This document shows positions 40,245 through 50,300 of a stretch of DNA of 64,000 bases, one piece after another. How positions within the stretch are numbered: position 1 is the first letter of the stretch; the number at the start of each line of letters is the position of its first letter. The notes under the pieces were generated by a model that saw only the letters and a program-made list of their open reading frames with translations, was not told where the DNA came from and made no database searches. The translations under genes were made by a program, and so were the position numbers. Origin of the DNA: Marivibrio sp040218065 (lineage in GTDB: Bacteria; Pseudomonadota; Alphaproteobacteria; UBA8366; Aestuariispiraceae); assembly GCF_040218065.1 (NCBI RefSeq), contig NZ_JAVJQE010000009.1, positions 223,062 to 287,061 on the forward strand, given 5' to 3'.

Positions 40245-41918
40245 ATGAAGCTCTTCGCCGCGCTCGCCGCGTCTTTATGTCTGACGCTCGTCGCCGCTGC
40301 GCCGCGCCCGGCGGAGGGCGCCTCGAAAGAGCGGCTGACGATCGGGATCTCGCAATATCCCTCGACGCTGCATCCGAGCTTCGATTCGATGCTGGCGAAG
40401 AGCTACGTGGCCGGCATGGCGCGCCGCAAGATCACCGTCTTCGATCCGGATTGGGAGCTCGCCTGTCTGTTGTGCACGGCCCTCCCCTCCTACGCCGACG
40501 GCACGGCCGTCGACGAGACCGCGGAGAGCGGCGACCCGGGCGTCGCGGTGACGTACGAGCTGAAGGAGGGCTTGGTCTGGGGCGACGGCACGCCGATCAC
40601 CACCGAGGACGTGCGCTTCACCTGGGAAGTCGGACACGACCAGCGCACGGGCGTCGACGCCTATGAACTCTATCGGCGGATCGACCGGGTGGACGTGCAC
40701 GACGCCCGTCGCTTCACCCTGCACATCAACAAGCGGACCTGCGACTATCAAGGGATCAACGACTTCAATCTGCTGCCCGCCCATATCGAACGGCCGATCT
40801 TCGAGAGCGGGGAGCCCGGCGACTACAAGGCTCGCACCGCCTATCAGACCGACCCGACCAATCCGGGCTTATGGATGGGACCCTACCGGGTCGCCGAGGT
40901 CGTCACCGGTCAGCGCATCACGCTGGAGCGCAATCCGCGCTGGTGGGGCGCTCGCCCCTACTTCGACGAGATCGTCGTGCGCACGATCGAGAACACGGCC
41001 GCGCTGACGGCCAACCTGTTGTCGGGCGACATCGACATGATCGCGGGCGAGCTCGGCCTCGCGATCGATCAGGCGCTCGCCTTCGAGGAGCGCCACGGCG
41101 AGCGGTTTCAGATCCGCTACAATCCGGGCCTGATCTACGAGCATCTCGACGTCATGTTCGATCATCCGGCGCTTGGCGAACGCCCCGTCCGACAGGCGCT
41201 GATCCAGGCGATAGATCGTCAGGCGATCAGCGAGAGGCTGTTCGGCGGTCGCCAGCCGGTGGCCCACGGGAACGTCAATCCGCTGGACGCCGTCTATTAT
41301 GAAGACGTTCCGAAATACGCTTACGATCCGGTCGCGGCGCAGACGATGCTGGAGGACGCGGGCTGGGCGGAGGGGCCGGACGGCGTGCGCGTGAAGGACG
41401 GCGAGCGGCTCGCCTTCACTCTGATGACGACCGCCGGCAACAAGTCGCGCGAACAGGTGCAGCAGGTCCTGCAGGCGCAATGGGGCGCGATCGGCGCCGA
41501 GGTGACGATCCAGAACGAGCCGCCGCGCGTTTTCTTCGGTCGCACCGTGAGCGAACGGCGCTTCGAGGGGCTGGCGATGTTCGCCTGGCTCTCCTCGCCG
41601 CAGTCGATCCCGCGCACCACCCTGCATTCCGACCAGATTCCGACCGAGGAGAACAGCTTCACCGGTCAGAACTATCCCGGCTACGCCAATCCGGAGATGG
41701 ACCGCATCATCGACGGGTTGGAAACCGAGTGCGCCGAAGAAGACCAACAGCGGCTATGGCGCGAGTTGCAGACCCTCTACGCAGCCGATCTGCCGGCGAT
41801 CCCGCTCTATTTCCGGGCCAACAGCTACATCCTGCCGAAGGGCCTCGAAGGCCTGCGCCCGACCGGCCATCAGTACCCCTCGACCCTGTGGATCGAGGAA
41901 TGGCGGCTGGCGCAGTGA
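40245..41918 (+). CDS. Oligopeptide/nickel-type ABC substrate-binding protein (SBP_bac_5)
   Basis: A 557-residue periplasmic protein. The signal peptide (about residues 1-26) is followed by LTIGISQYPSTLHPSFDSM, and the family block YELKEGLVWGDGTPITTEDVRFTWE. Its C-terminal region reads MDRIIDGLETECAEEDQQRLWRELQTLYAADLPAIPLYF. It binds peptides or similar solutes for the two permeases encoded next. The start at 40245 gives a normal signal peptide and has a GAGGGAG upstream; longer frames run into antisense shadow. Cysteines near the N-terminus (LACLLCTA) may form a disulfide. The exact ligand is unknown. Confidence 0.9.
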   Translation: MKLFAALAASLCLTLVAAAPRPAEGASKERLTIGISQYPSTLHPSFDSMLAKSYVAGMARRKITVFDPDWELACLLCTALPSYADGTAVDETAESGDPGVAVTYELKEGLVWGDGTPITTEDVRFTWEVGHDQRTGVDAYELYRRIDRVDVHDARRFTLHINKRTCDYQGINDFNLLPAHIERPIFESGEPGDYKARTAYQTDPTNPGLWMGPYRVAEVVTGQRITLERNPRWWGARPYFDEIVVRTIENTAALTANLLSGDIDMIAGELGLAIDQALAFEERHGERFQIRYNPGLIYEHLDVMFDHPALGERPVRQALIQAIDRQAISERLFGGRQPVAHGNVNPLDAVYYEDVPKYAYDPVAAQTMLEDAGWAEGPDGVRVKDGERLAFTLMTTAGNKSREQVQQVLQAQWGAIGAEVTIQNEPPRVFFGRTVSERRFEGLAMFAWLSSPQSIPRTTLHSDQIPTEENSFTGQNYPGYANPEMDRIIDGLETECAEEDQQRLWRELQTLYAADLPAIPLYFRANSYILPKGLEGLRPTGHQYPSTLWIEEWRLAQ

Positions 41919-42045
41919 GGCGGGCGGGGTTCGCGCACGCCGCCCCAGGCGGCCGGGTCGAGCCCGGCGGTGTGTCGCATCACGAACCATATGCTCCGTC
42001 ATCCCCGGGCTTTACAGGGGGATCGTCCCGGCAGGCCCGCTCCCC

Positions 42046-43008
42046 ATGCTGACCTACGCCGCCCAGCGCCTGACGGAGAGCCTCATCGTGCTCTTCATCA
42101 TGAGTTTTCTGGTCTATGCGCTGATCGGCCTGATGCCGGGCGACCCGATTGATTTGATGATCTCGGCGAACCCCGCCTTCACGGCCGAAGACGCGCAGCG
42201 CCTGAAAGAGCTTTACGGCCTCGATCGTCCGCTGTTGGAGCGCTATGCGGCCTGGCTCGGGGCCGCGCTTCAGGGCGATTTCGGCTATTCCCGCCTTTAT
42301 CAACAGCCCGTGGGGGAGATCCTGCTTCCTCGGCTCGGCTGGACGAGCGTGCTGTTGGGGCTCAGTCTGCTGCTGTCGGTGGCGATCGCGATCCCGCTCG
42401 GCGTTCTGGCGGCGGCGAAGCCCTATTCGCCGCTCGACTACGGGGTGAATCTCATCTGTTTCGCCGGCATTTCGGTCCCGCCTTTCTGGCTGGCGCTGAT
42501 CCTGATCCTGCTGATCGCGGTGCCGTTCCAGGGCGTCCCAGCAGGCGGCATGGGCGAGGCCGATGCGGGAGTGTGGGAGCGGCTTCGCCACCTGTTCCTG
42601 CCGGTGCTGACCTTGACGCTCGCTTCCATCGGGGGCTTCACCCGCTTCATGCGCGGCGCGATGCTGGAGACGCTGGGCCAGGATCACATCCGCACGGCGC
42701 GCGCGAAAGGCGTCGCGCCCCGTCGCGTGCTGGTCGGACACGCGCTGCGCAACGCGCTGCTGCCGCTGATCACGGTGGTGGCGCTCAGCTTCGGGACCTT
42801 GTTCTCGGGCGCGCTGATCACCGAGACCATGTTCAGCTGGTCCGGCATGGGGCGCACGATCTACGAGGCGACGCTCGGCAACGACTACAATCTGGCGCTG
42901 GTCGGGTTGCTGACGGCGACCGGCTTCACGCTGGCCGGAAACATTCTGGCCGACCTGCTCTACGCCGGCCTTGACCCACGGATCAGCTTCAAAGGAGAGA
43001 CGGGATGA
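42046..43008 (+). CDS. Peptide-type ABC permease (DppB/OppB family)
   Basis: A 320-residue permease with six transmembrane helices. It begins MLTYAAQRLTESLIVLFIMSF, typical of DppB, with RPLLERYAAWLGAALQGDFGYS after the first loop and the EAA-type loop ARAKGVAPRRVLVGHALRNALLP. It forms half of the channel for the binding protein encoded 127 bases upstream. The stop overlaps the next permease as ATGA. No ATPase gene follows. Confidence 0.92.
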   Translation: MLTYAAQRLTESLIVLFIMSFLVYALIGLMPGDPIDLMISANPAFTAEDAQRLKELYGLDRPLLERYAAWLGAALQGDFGYSRLYQQPVGEILLPRLGWTSVLLGLSLLLSVAIAIPLGVLAAAKPYSPLDYGVNLICFAGISVPPFWLALILILLIAVPFQGVPAGGMGEADAGVWERLRHLFLPVLTLTLASIGGFTRFMRGAMLETLGQDHIRTARAKGVAPRRVLVGHALRNALLPLITVVALSFGTLFSGALITETMFSWSGMGRTIYEATLGNDYNLALVGLLTATGFTLAGNILADLLYAGLDPRISFKGETG

Positions 43009-43943
43009 GCGCGCTCGGCGCCGACGCGTCCGCGCCTGCGCCAGGGGCCCTGCGCCGCCCGCTCTGGCGACGCTTCCTGCGCCATCGACTGGCCGCGGCC
43101 AGCCTGGTTTTTCTGGCCGTGATCACGACCGGCGCGCTCGGCGCCCCCTGGATTCAGACGCAGCTCGGCGTCAACGCCTTCGGCGTCGACCTGTTCAACC
43201 GCTTCGGACCGCCGGGCGGCGGCAGTGTGCTCGGCGCGGACGAGGTCGGGCGCGACCTGTTCGCGCGGCTGCTCTACGGCGGACGGGTATCGCTCGCCGT
43301 GGGATTGACGGCGGCGGTCTTCGCAGCGCTGATCGGGACGGCGGTCGGCCTCGCCGCCGGATTCTACGGCGGCCGGCTCGACGCGCTGCTGATGCGCACG
43401 ACCGACGGGGTGATCGCCTTGCCCATCCTGCCGCTACTGATCGTGCTGGCCTCTGTCGACCTCACGAAGCTCGGCCTCGATCCGGCGACGGCGACCGGCG
43501 CTTGGGCCGGCCTCGCGCGGATCGTCGTGATCATCGCACTGGTCGGCTGGCCGACCGTGGCCCGGCTGGTGCGCGCGGAGACGCTCAGCCTGAAGACGCG
43601 CGCCTACGTGACCGCCGCCAGAGCTCTGGGTGCGACGCCGCGCGCGATCATGTGGCGGCACATCCTACCCAACACGCTGCCGGTGGTCGTCGTGGCGACG
43701 ACGCTGTCGATCGGCAACATCATCTTGCTGGAAAGCGTGCTCAGCTTCTTGGGCCTCGGCGTCCAGCCGCCGACGCCCAGCTGGGGCAATATGCTGACCA
43801 ACGCGCAGGAGCTGGTCTGGTCGCACCCGCATCTCGCCGTCTGGCCGGGGGCGATGATCTTCGCGACCGTCATCGCGTTCAACTTCGTCGGCGACGGGTT
43901 GCAGGACGCGCTCGATCCCAGGAGCGACGCCCGCGGGAGCTGA
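43005..43943 (+). CDS. Peptide-type ABC permease (DppC/OppC family)
   Basis: A 312-residue permease, the DppC partner. Hallmarks are LRRPLWRRFLRHRLAAASLVFL, GADEVGRDLFARLLYGGRVSL, the EAA loop TAARALGATPRAIMWRHILPN and the terminal GDGLQDALDPR. It pairs with the DppB-like protein whose gene overlaps it by four bases. The expected OppD/OppF ATPase genes are missing downstream: the next gene is unrelated and has its own promoter, so ATPases must be supplied from elsewhere in the genome. Confidence 0.92.
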   Translation: MSALGADASAPAPGALRRPLWRRFLRHRLAAASLVFLAVITTGALGAPWIQTQLGVNAFGVDLFNRFGPPGGGSVLGADEVGRDLFARLLYGGRVSLAVGLTAAVFAALIGTAVGLAAGFYGGRLDALLMRTTDGVIALPILPLLIVLASVDLTKLGLDPATATGAWAGLARIVVIIALVGWPTVARLVRAETLSLKTRAYVTAARALGATPRAIMWRHILPNTLPVVVVATTLSIGNIILLESVLSFLGLGVQPPTPSWGNMLTNAQELVWSHPHLAVWPGAMIFATVIAFNFVGDGLQDALDPRSDARGS

Positions 43944-43977
43944 GCCGCGGAACTCCGGGCTTTTGCGGGGCGGCGCC

Positions 43978-44006
43978 TTGCCAAACGCGCCCGTTTTCCC
44001 TATATT
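43978..44006 (+). promoter_or_regulatory. Strong sigma70-type promoter
   Basis: TTGCCA (43978-43983), a 17-base spacer, then TATATT (44001-44006). It is the best promoter match in the window, with optimal spacing. It lies about 150 bases upstream of the small Ala/Glu-rich gene, and transcription would begin near 44013. Confidence 0.7.
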
Positions 44007-44012
44007 GACGGC

Positions 44013-44155
44013 AGGTACTGGGCAGGAATGCGAGAAGCGCATCGGCTTATGACCTAAGCGGCGATTTGTGCGCCCGCTGAATTGGACGGCTACCGCCTTG
44101 ACGTAAAAGGCTAAAGCCGGGCGCATCAGACGTACCGCAGCGAAAGGAAGGCAGA
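44013..44155 (+). ncRNA. Candidate structured 5' leader or small RNA
   Basis: The leader between the strong promoter and the next gene can fold into several perfect stems: ATGCG-agaag-CGCAT (44028-44042), GCTTA-tgacc-TAAGC (44045-44059), and a 9-bp closing stem of 44068-44076 with 44118-44126. The last encloses GCCTT-n7-AAGGC (44095-44111). The SD (AAGGAAGG) lies just after it, at about 44144-44151. I do not recognise a known riboswitch class. Confidence 0.4.
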
Positions 44156-44632
44156 ATGGCTGACATCGCGGGTATCGGCGTCGGAGGGAGCGCTTTCGGC
44201 TTCAATCCGACGCGCAGCACGCCGAGCGAGCCGGAGGAGCAGCTTCAGCGCCCCCGGCCGGAAGAAACGACTCCGCGTCCCGCCGACCGCGGGGCGGAGG
44301 TCGCGCCGAGCGAGACGGACGCACCTGATCAGGCGTCCCAGACCGACGCCGACAGTCAGGCGGCGGGCGATCGCGCGCCGGAGTTGACCGAAGACACCGT
44401 TTCGCTGAGCGCGGGCGCCGAAGAGGCGCTCGCCGCCGAAGCCGCCGCCGGCGCTGCGGCCGAAGCCGCGCCGACGCCCGCCGCCGGCGCGACCAATGCG
44501 GTCGCGGCGGATACGCGCGAGACCAATCAAGTCGCGCGGCAGGAAGACACGACCGCCGAGGTCAACGGCAATCAGAACAACCAGTCGGAAGGGACGCGGA
44601 CGCTCGGCCAGGTCGTCGACCAGTTCGCCTGA
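44156..44632 (+). CDS. Small Ala/Glu-rich acidic protein, unknown
   Basis: A 158-residue low-complexity acidic protein without a signal peptide or membrane helix. It starts MADIAGIGVGGSAFGFNP, is rich in Pro/Glu/Thr to residue 75, then Ala-rich (EEALAAEAAAGAAAEAAP), and ends RTLGQVVDQFA. The LGxxVDxxA ending vaguely recalls small YjfB-like motility proteins, and DTVSLSAGAEE recalls flagellar low-complexity proteins, but neither is firm. The strong promoter, the structured leader, a good AAGGAAGG ribosome-binding site and an intrinsic terminator indicate a well-expressed single-gene transcript. Function unknown; probably intrinsically disordered. Confidence 0.65.
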   Translation: MADIAGIGVGGSAFGFNPTRSTPSEPEEQLQRPRPEETTPRPADRGAEVAPSETDAPDQASQTDADSQAAGDRAPELTEDTVSLSAGAEEALAAEAAAGAAAEAAPTPAAGATNAVAADTRETNQVARQEDTTAEVNGNQNNQSEGTRTLGQVVDQFA

Positions 44633-44658
44633 TCCTTCCCGGCGAGGGATGATGATAA

Positions 44659-44690
44659 GGCCCGCGACGCGCCCGCGGGCCTTTTTCTTT
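44659..44690 (+). terminator. Rho-independent terminator
   Basis: GGCCCGCG (44659-44666) pairs with CGCGGGCC (44674-44681) around a 7-base loop and is followed by TTTTTCTTT. It ends the transcript of the small acidic protein, 27 bases after its stop codon. Confidence 0.92.
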
Positions 44691-44754
44691 CGCGGCGCGG
44701 GCGCGCCGTCGGCGCCCTTTCGCAGGCGGACGCGACCGCCGGCCCGGCGGTCCC

Positions 44755-45960
44755 TCAGCCGATCTCCGCCAGTCCGCTTTTCGCCTCTCCGCAGAGCCGC
44801 TCCGCGAGACCGAGCAGCCATTCGTCGCGCCCGCGCGCGGCGATCAGCGACAAGCCGATCGGCATGCCCTCCAACCGCCCGACGGGCAGGCTGATCTGCG
44901 GATGGCCGCATAAGGGCGCCAGGCCGGAGTTCTGCAGCACGCGATAGCGGAAGCTCTCCAACGCTTCTGCGGTCCGCCCGACCTCCGGCGCGGGACCCGG
45001 CGCGGTTGGGACGACGATCAAGCCGCCGCCCTCGGTCAGCGCCTGGAAGCGCGCGCGCACTTCCGCCCGCTTGGCGTCGGCCGCTTCGTAGTCCGCATCG
45101 GTGAGCGTCGCAGCCCACGCCATCCGCTCCTTCACGCCGGGTCCGAACCGGGGCCGTTCGCGGTTGATCCAGTCTTGATGGACCTGATGGATCTCATATC
45201 CCTGAGCGATGCGGAACGGCATGAACCAGGGCTTGAGGCCTTCCTCGACAGGCGCGAGGCCTATCTCCTCCGGCGCGCCGAAGGTCCGCTCCAGCACCGC
45301 CATCGCATGCGACAACGCCGCCTTTGCGCCTGGATCGCACAGCGCCCAGACGTCATGCGGAACGTAGAGGCGGGTCGGCGCGGCGTCGTCCGCGGCGTAA
45401 CCGTCGATGACGACCTCCCCCACCCGGCGCATCAAGGCGGGGTCGCGCGCGAACCAGCCGATGGTGTCGAAGCTGGGCGCGAGGGGCATGAGCCCGTCGA
45501 GCGGGATGCGCCCGTGCGTCGGCCGCAGACCGAAAATCCCGCAGAAGCTGGCCGGCACGCGCACCGAGCCGCCAGTATCCGTCCCCAGCGCGAAATCGAC
45601 CAATCCGCCCGCAACCGCGGCGGCGGAGCCGCTGGAGGAGCCGCCCGGAATGCGCCCCACTGCGTTCGGATTGACCGGCGTGCCGTAGTGCGGATTCTCG
45701 CCGTTGATGGAGTAGGCGAGCTCGTCCGTATGGGTCTTGCCGCGCACGACCGCCCCGGCCGCCAAAAGGCGATCGACGATCGGCGCGTTGGCCGGCGCCG
45801 GCGAATGGGTGCGGCCCCAATCGGGATTGCCGCAGCAGCTGACCCGCCCTGCGATGTCGAACAGGTCCTTCACCGCGAAGGTCAGGCCGTGAAGCGGCCC
45901 GTCGGCCGCGCCGTCGATCGCCAAATCGGGGTCGATGAAACAATTCAAGGGGTCGCGCAT
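44755..45960 (-). CDS. Amidase signature-family amidase (AMI1-like)
   Basis: A 401-residue amidase signature enzyme. The catalytic triad can be placed: Lys31 (TFAVKDLFD), cis-Ser near 108 in GGSSSGSAAAVAGG, and nucleophile Ser132 in GTDTGGSVRVPASF. Its compact length and start resemble the plant AMI1/indoleacetamide hydrolase group rather than GatA (about 480 residues). It hydrolyses an amide to acid and ammonia; substrate unknown. It is the last gene on the leftward strand after the HlyD adaptor gene (72-base gap), so it may be a transcriptional passenger of the secretion operon. Confidence 0.88.
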   Translation of the reverse strand: MRDPLNCFIDPDLAIDGAADGPLHGLTFAVKDLFDIAGRVSCCGNPDWGRTHSPAPANAPIVDRLLAAGAVVRGKTHTDELAYSINGENPHYGTPVNPNAVGRIPGGSSSGSAAAVAGGLVDFALGTDTGGSVRVPASFCGIFGLRPTHGRIPLDGLMPLAPSFDTIGWFARDPALMRRVGEVVIDGYAADDAAPTRLYVPHDVWALCDPGAKAALSHAMAVLERTFGAPEEIGLAPVEEGLKPWFMPFRIAQGYEIHQVHQDWINRERPRFGPGVKERMAWAATLTDADYEAADAKRAEVRARFQALTEGGGLIVVPTAPGPAPEVGRTAEALESFRYRVLQNSGLAPLCGHPQISLPVGRLEGMPIGLSLIAARGRDEWLLGLAERLCGEAKSGLAEIG

Positions 45961-46032
45961 CGGGCCGCTCCTGCCGCCGGAAAGAATGAGGGCGGTCAGT
46001 CTGGCCGTGCAGCGCGTCGCGTCAAGATGGGG

Positions 46033-47349
46033 TCATTTCTCGCGCAGCGCGTTCTGCTTCGCCTTGATGATCGGCTTCAGCAGATATTGCAGCACCGTCT
46101 TTTCGCCTGTCAGGATGTCCACGGTCGCGGTCATGCCGGGGATGATCGGCTTGTCTTCGCCGAGCTTGGTCTCGGCCGTGCGCAGCCGGATGCGGTAATA
46201 GCTTTCCCCCTCTTCGTCGACCAGCGTGTCGGCCGAAATATCGATCAGCTCCGCATCCAAGCCGCCATAGACCGAGAAATCGTAGGCGCTGACCTTCACC
46301 GTCGCCGGCAGCCCTTGATACAGCGCCGCGCGGTCGGACGGCATGATGCGCGCCTCCACCACCAGGCTGTCGCCGAGCGGCACCACTTCCGCGATCGGAT
46401 CGCCGGGCCGAACCACGCCGCCGATCGTATTGATCACCAGCTTGTTGACGGTGCCGCGCACGGGCGTGCGCACCTCCGTCCGCTCGGCGCGGTCGACGCC
46501 CGCCTCAATCTCCTCGCGGGTGCGCTCGGCCTCGGACTGGACTTCGTTGAGCTCCTGCTGCGCCTCGGTCATGAAGGTGGTGCGCTTTTCCTCGATCCGG
46601 CGCTCGGCCTCGCTGATGGCGCTGCGCGTGCGCGGCAGGGCCAGTTGCACGCTCTCGATCTCGCTGCGCAGCTCCTGCATCTTCTGCTCGATGCGCAGCA
46701 GGTCGATGCGGCTGCTCGCCCCTTGCTCCACCAGCGGGCGGATCAGCTCCTCCTCCTGCTGGGCGAGCGAGAGGGCCTCGCGGGACTGCTCGACCTTGGC
46801 GGTCAGCTCAGAGAGCTCCTGGCGCTTCTGGGTGCGCTGGTCCTCCAGAATGTTGATCTGCTGCTCCAACTGGCGCAGCCGGCTTTCGAAAAGCAGGCGT
46901 TCGTTGCGCACCACCTCAGGCGAGGTGCGCTCCAACTCCTCCGGGAAGGTGAGGCTCTGCGCCAATTGCGCCTCAGCCGAAAGCCGAACCGCCTTGGCCC
47001 GCAGATTCCGGTAGAGCTTCAGCTTTTCGGAGAGTTGCGCCTCGGCCGAGCGGTTCTCGACCCGCATCAAAACCGCGCCCTCTTCGACGACCGCGCCCTC
47101 TTCAACCAGAATGTCGGTAACGATGCCGCCTTCGAAATGCTGGACCGTTTTGGTCTGGCCGGAAGGCACGATCTTGCCTTCGCCGCGGGTCACCTCCTCC
47201 AGCGTCGCATTGTGCGCCCACAACAGAAAGGTCACGAAGAAGGCGACGATCGCGAACAGCATGATGTGGGCGACGCGGCTCGCCCCGCGGCCGGGGCCGC
47301 GGCCGTCCTCAATGTCGGCGATTTCGTCTTCCCAGCGTCCCGTCGTCAT
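46033..47349 (-). CDS. Type I secretion periplasmic adaptor (HlyD/LapC family)
   Basis: A 438-residue membrane fusion protein. A cytosolic N-terminus of about 27 residues is followed by one transmembrane helix (IMLFAIVAFFVTFLLWA). Next come the first lipoyl half (VTRGEGKIVPSGQTKTVQHFEGGIV), a long alpha-hairpin coiled coil (about residues 95-280), and the second lipoyl half with beta-barrel (RTPVRGTVNKLVINTIGGVVRPGD). The C-terminal PIIPGMTATVDILTGEKTVLQYLLKPI is the HlyD signature. It bridges the inner-membrane exporter encoded 23 bases upstream with a TolC-type outer-membrane pore that is not encoded here. Expected cargo is the giant RTX protein. Confidence 0.94.
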   Translation of the reverse strand: MTTGRWEDEIADIEDGRGPGRGASRVAHIMLFAIVAFFVTFLLWAHNATLEEVTRGEGKIVPSGQTKTVQHFEGGIVTDILVEEGAVVEEGAVLMRVENRSAEAQLSEKLKLYRNLRAKAVRLSAEAQLAQSLTFPEELERTSPEVVRNERLLFESRLRQLEQQINILEDQRTQKRQELSELTAKVEQSREALSLAQQEEELIRPLVEQGASSRIDLLRIEQKMQELRSEIESVQLALPRTRSAISEAERRIEEKRTTFMTEAQQELNEVQSEAERTREEIEAGVDRAERTEVRTPVRGTVNKLVINTIGGVVRPGDPIAEVVPLGDSLVVEARIMPSDRAALYQGLPATVKVSAYDFSVYGGLDAELIDISADTLVDEEGESYYRIRLRTAETKLGEDKPIIPGMTATVDILTGEKTVLQYLLKPIIKAKQNALREK

Positions 47350-47372
47350 GCTGCGTCCCGTCTATAGCGCGA

Positions 47373-50300
47373 TCAAGTGCGCGCCGTCTGGATGCGCCCC
47401 GCGTTGAGCGCTTCCATCACCACATCCTTCGGCCCGTCGGCGACGATGCGTCCGCCGTCCATCACGATCAACCGGTCGACAAGCGTCAAGAGCGAGCCGC
47501 GGTGGGTGACCAGGATCAGCGTCTTGTTCGCCAGAAGCGTGCCGATGCGCGCCTTGAAGCGCGCTTCGGTCGTATTGTCCATCGCGCTGGTCGGCTCGTC
47601 CAGCACAAGGATCGGCGGGTCGAGCAGCAGCGCCCGCGCGATCGAAATCGCCTGACGCTGCCCGCCCGACAGGCTCATCCCCCGCTCGCCCACCGGCATG
47701 TCGAGGCCGAGCGGATGTTTGGAGATGAACTCGTCCACACCCGCGATGCGCGCGGCCCGCAGGATCGTCGGGTCGTCGGCGTACGGCGCGCCCAGCGCGA
47801 TGTTCTCGCGCACCGTGCCCCAGAACAGATAGACGTCCTGAGGCACCACGCCGATGGCGCGGCGAAGGTCGGCCGGGTCCAGCTGGCGCGTGTCGGTGCC
47901 GTCGACCAGAACGGCCCCGTCCTCGGGATCGTAAAGCCCAAGGATCAGCCGCTCCAACGTCGATTTGCCGGAGCCGATGCGGCCGATGACGCCGACCTTC
48001 TCGCCCTGCTCGATCTTGAAGCTGACGTCGTTCAGCGCCTGCGTTTTGGCGTCGGGATAGGTGAAGGCGACGTTCTTGAACTCGATGTTGCCGTGGAAGC
48101 TCGGCCGGGTGACGAAGCTGCGTCCTTCGGGCCGCTCCACCGGCGTCTGCATCATCTGATCCAGCCCCTGCAGCGCCTGACGGGACTGGTGGAAGCGCGT
48201 GGCGATGCCCGCGATCTGCGACAGCGGCGCCAGCGCGCGGCCGGACAGGATGGTGCAGGCGACCAACGCGCCGACCGACATGTTGCCCTGCTGGATCTCG
48301 TAGACGCCGACGACCACGACGGCGACCGTAACCGTCTGCATCATCGTGCCGGAGAAAGTCATCGCCAAGCTGGACCAGCGATGCGCCACCATCGCGGAGC
48401 GCGCGGTCTTGTCGACGAAGGTCTCCCAGGCGCGCTGCATGCGCCCTTCCGAGCCGGTCGCCTTGATCGTCTCGATGCCGCTGATCGCCTCGATCAGGAT
48501 CGCGTTCTTCTGCTGGCTTTCGCGCTGGGTTTCGCGGACCACGCGCTGCATCGGGATTTGCATCAGCATGCCGACGACCACCGTCAGCAGCACGATGAAT
48601 GCGGGGATGATGACGATCGTCCAGGTGCCGATCACCGAGATGATCGCCAGAAACAGGAAAATGAAGGGCAGGTCGATCAGCGTCGTCATGGTCGACGAGG
48701 TGAAGAACTCGCGCAGATGCTCGAATTCGCGCAGCTGATTGGCGAGCCCGCCCGCCGACGGCGGGCGATGCGCCATCTTCATGCCCATCATCTGCTGGAA
48801 CAGCCGTGCGGCGATCTGCGTGTCGGCGGACTTGCCGGCCACGTCGACCAGATAGGCTCGCAAGAGTTTCAGCAAGAAATCAAACAGATAGACGATCAGG
48901 ATGCCGATCGCCAGGACCCACAGCGTCTCCTCCGCGAAGTTGGGCACGACGCGGTCATAGACGTTCATGACGAACAGCGGGTTCGCGATCACGAAGGCGT
49001 TGATCATGATCGCGGCGATGATGACTTCGACGTAGAGTTTCCAGGAGCCGAAGATCGTGCCCCAGAACCAGCCCTTCGGATCCTTGACCTTGGTTTCCTG
49101 GGCGCGTTGGTCGTACTGAAACTCCGGCCGCGCGAAGAGCGCGTAGCCGACATAGTCGGAGGCGAGTTCGGCGTAGTCCACGTCGCGCGCGCCGGCGCCC
49201 ATCTCCGGCAGGATGATGGTCGCCTTGCCCTCGGCGCGGCGCAAATGGGTCAGCACGCACGCGCGCTGCTGGTCCAACAGCAAAACGCAGGGCAGCGCCA
49301 GCTTGCCGATGCTGTCCAGATCCCGGCGCACGAGGCGGGCCGAGACGCCGGCGCGGGCGGCCGCCCGCACGAAGAGCTCCGGCGTCAACATGCCGTCGAC
49401 CAGCGGCAGGCCCGATGTGAGACCCTCAGCGGAAATGTTGCGATCAAGCAAGGTGCACAGGATGGTGAGGGAGCCGAGCAGCGGATCGTCCTTGGTCCCC
49501 GGGCTCGGCTTGATCTGCCAGCGTTTTGCGGCCCCCTCGCGCCTGTCGTCTTCGGCGCGCGTCTGGCCGCGACGATCGGCGCCGTCTCGCCGCTCGCCGC
49601 GCGGGACGGGCTCGCCGTCGAGCGCGTCGTCGCCGCTCTCGCTCTCGGATCCGTCGGCCGTCTCGTCCCCCGCGGCCCCGGACCCGGCGGCGTCACGGCC
49701 CGGCGGGCGATCCTCCTCGTCCTCGTAGAGCGCGGACACCTCCCTGGTCGCCGACGCCGCGCGCGGCTCCGGCGCCTGACCGTGCGCGGTGCCGGCGCTC
49801 AACGCCTCAAGATAGGCCTTCAAACTTTGCTCCGACAGCAGATCGCGATCGCCGCGTCCGGCGTCGGGGTCGACCTTGGCGGGATCTTCGGGCGCAGTCG
49901 CGCCCTCGGCCTCCTTCGGGTCGAGCAGATCCCCGCTCGCCTCATCCGGGCGCGGCGCGTCAGGGGCCGTCTTCGTCCCGCCCGTCTGCCCGGCGCCCGT
50001 CTCCTTCGCCCCCGTCTCCTTTGCCCCCGTCTCCTTTGCCCCCGTCTCATGGACGCGCGGACCGTCGGCCGTCGCGCCGGCGGCGGCGCCTTCCGGCGCG
50101 TTCACCCGCTCCGCCGCTGCGGCCGCCTCGAAAGACCGCTCGGCGTTCTCCTCAATGTCGTGCGGGGCGGCGGCCGCCTCAGCCTCCGCCGCGCTCAGCG
50201 CGTCGTCGCCCGCCAGACTTCCATCCCGACCCGCCTCGTCCTCGGCCGCCGGATCGAACGGGCTGTCGTCCCAGCCGGGTCCGTCCAGCGGCGCCTCGAA

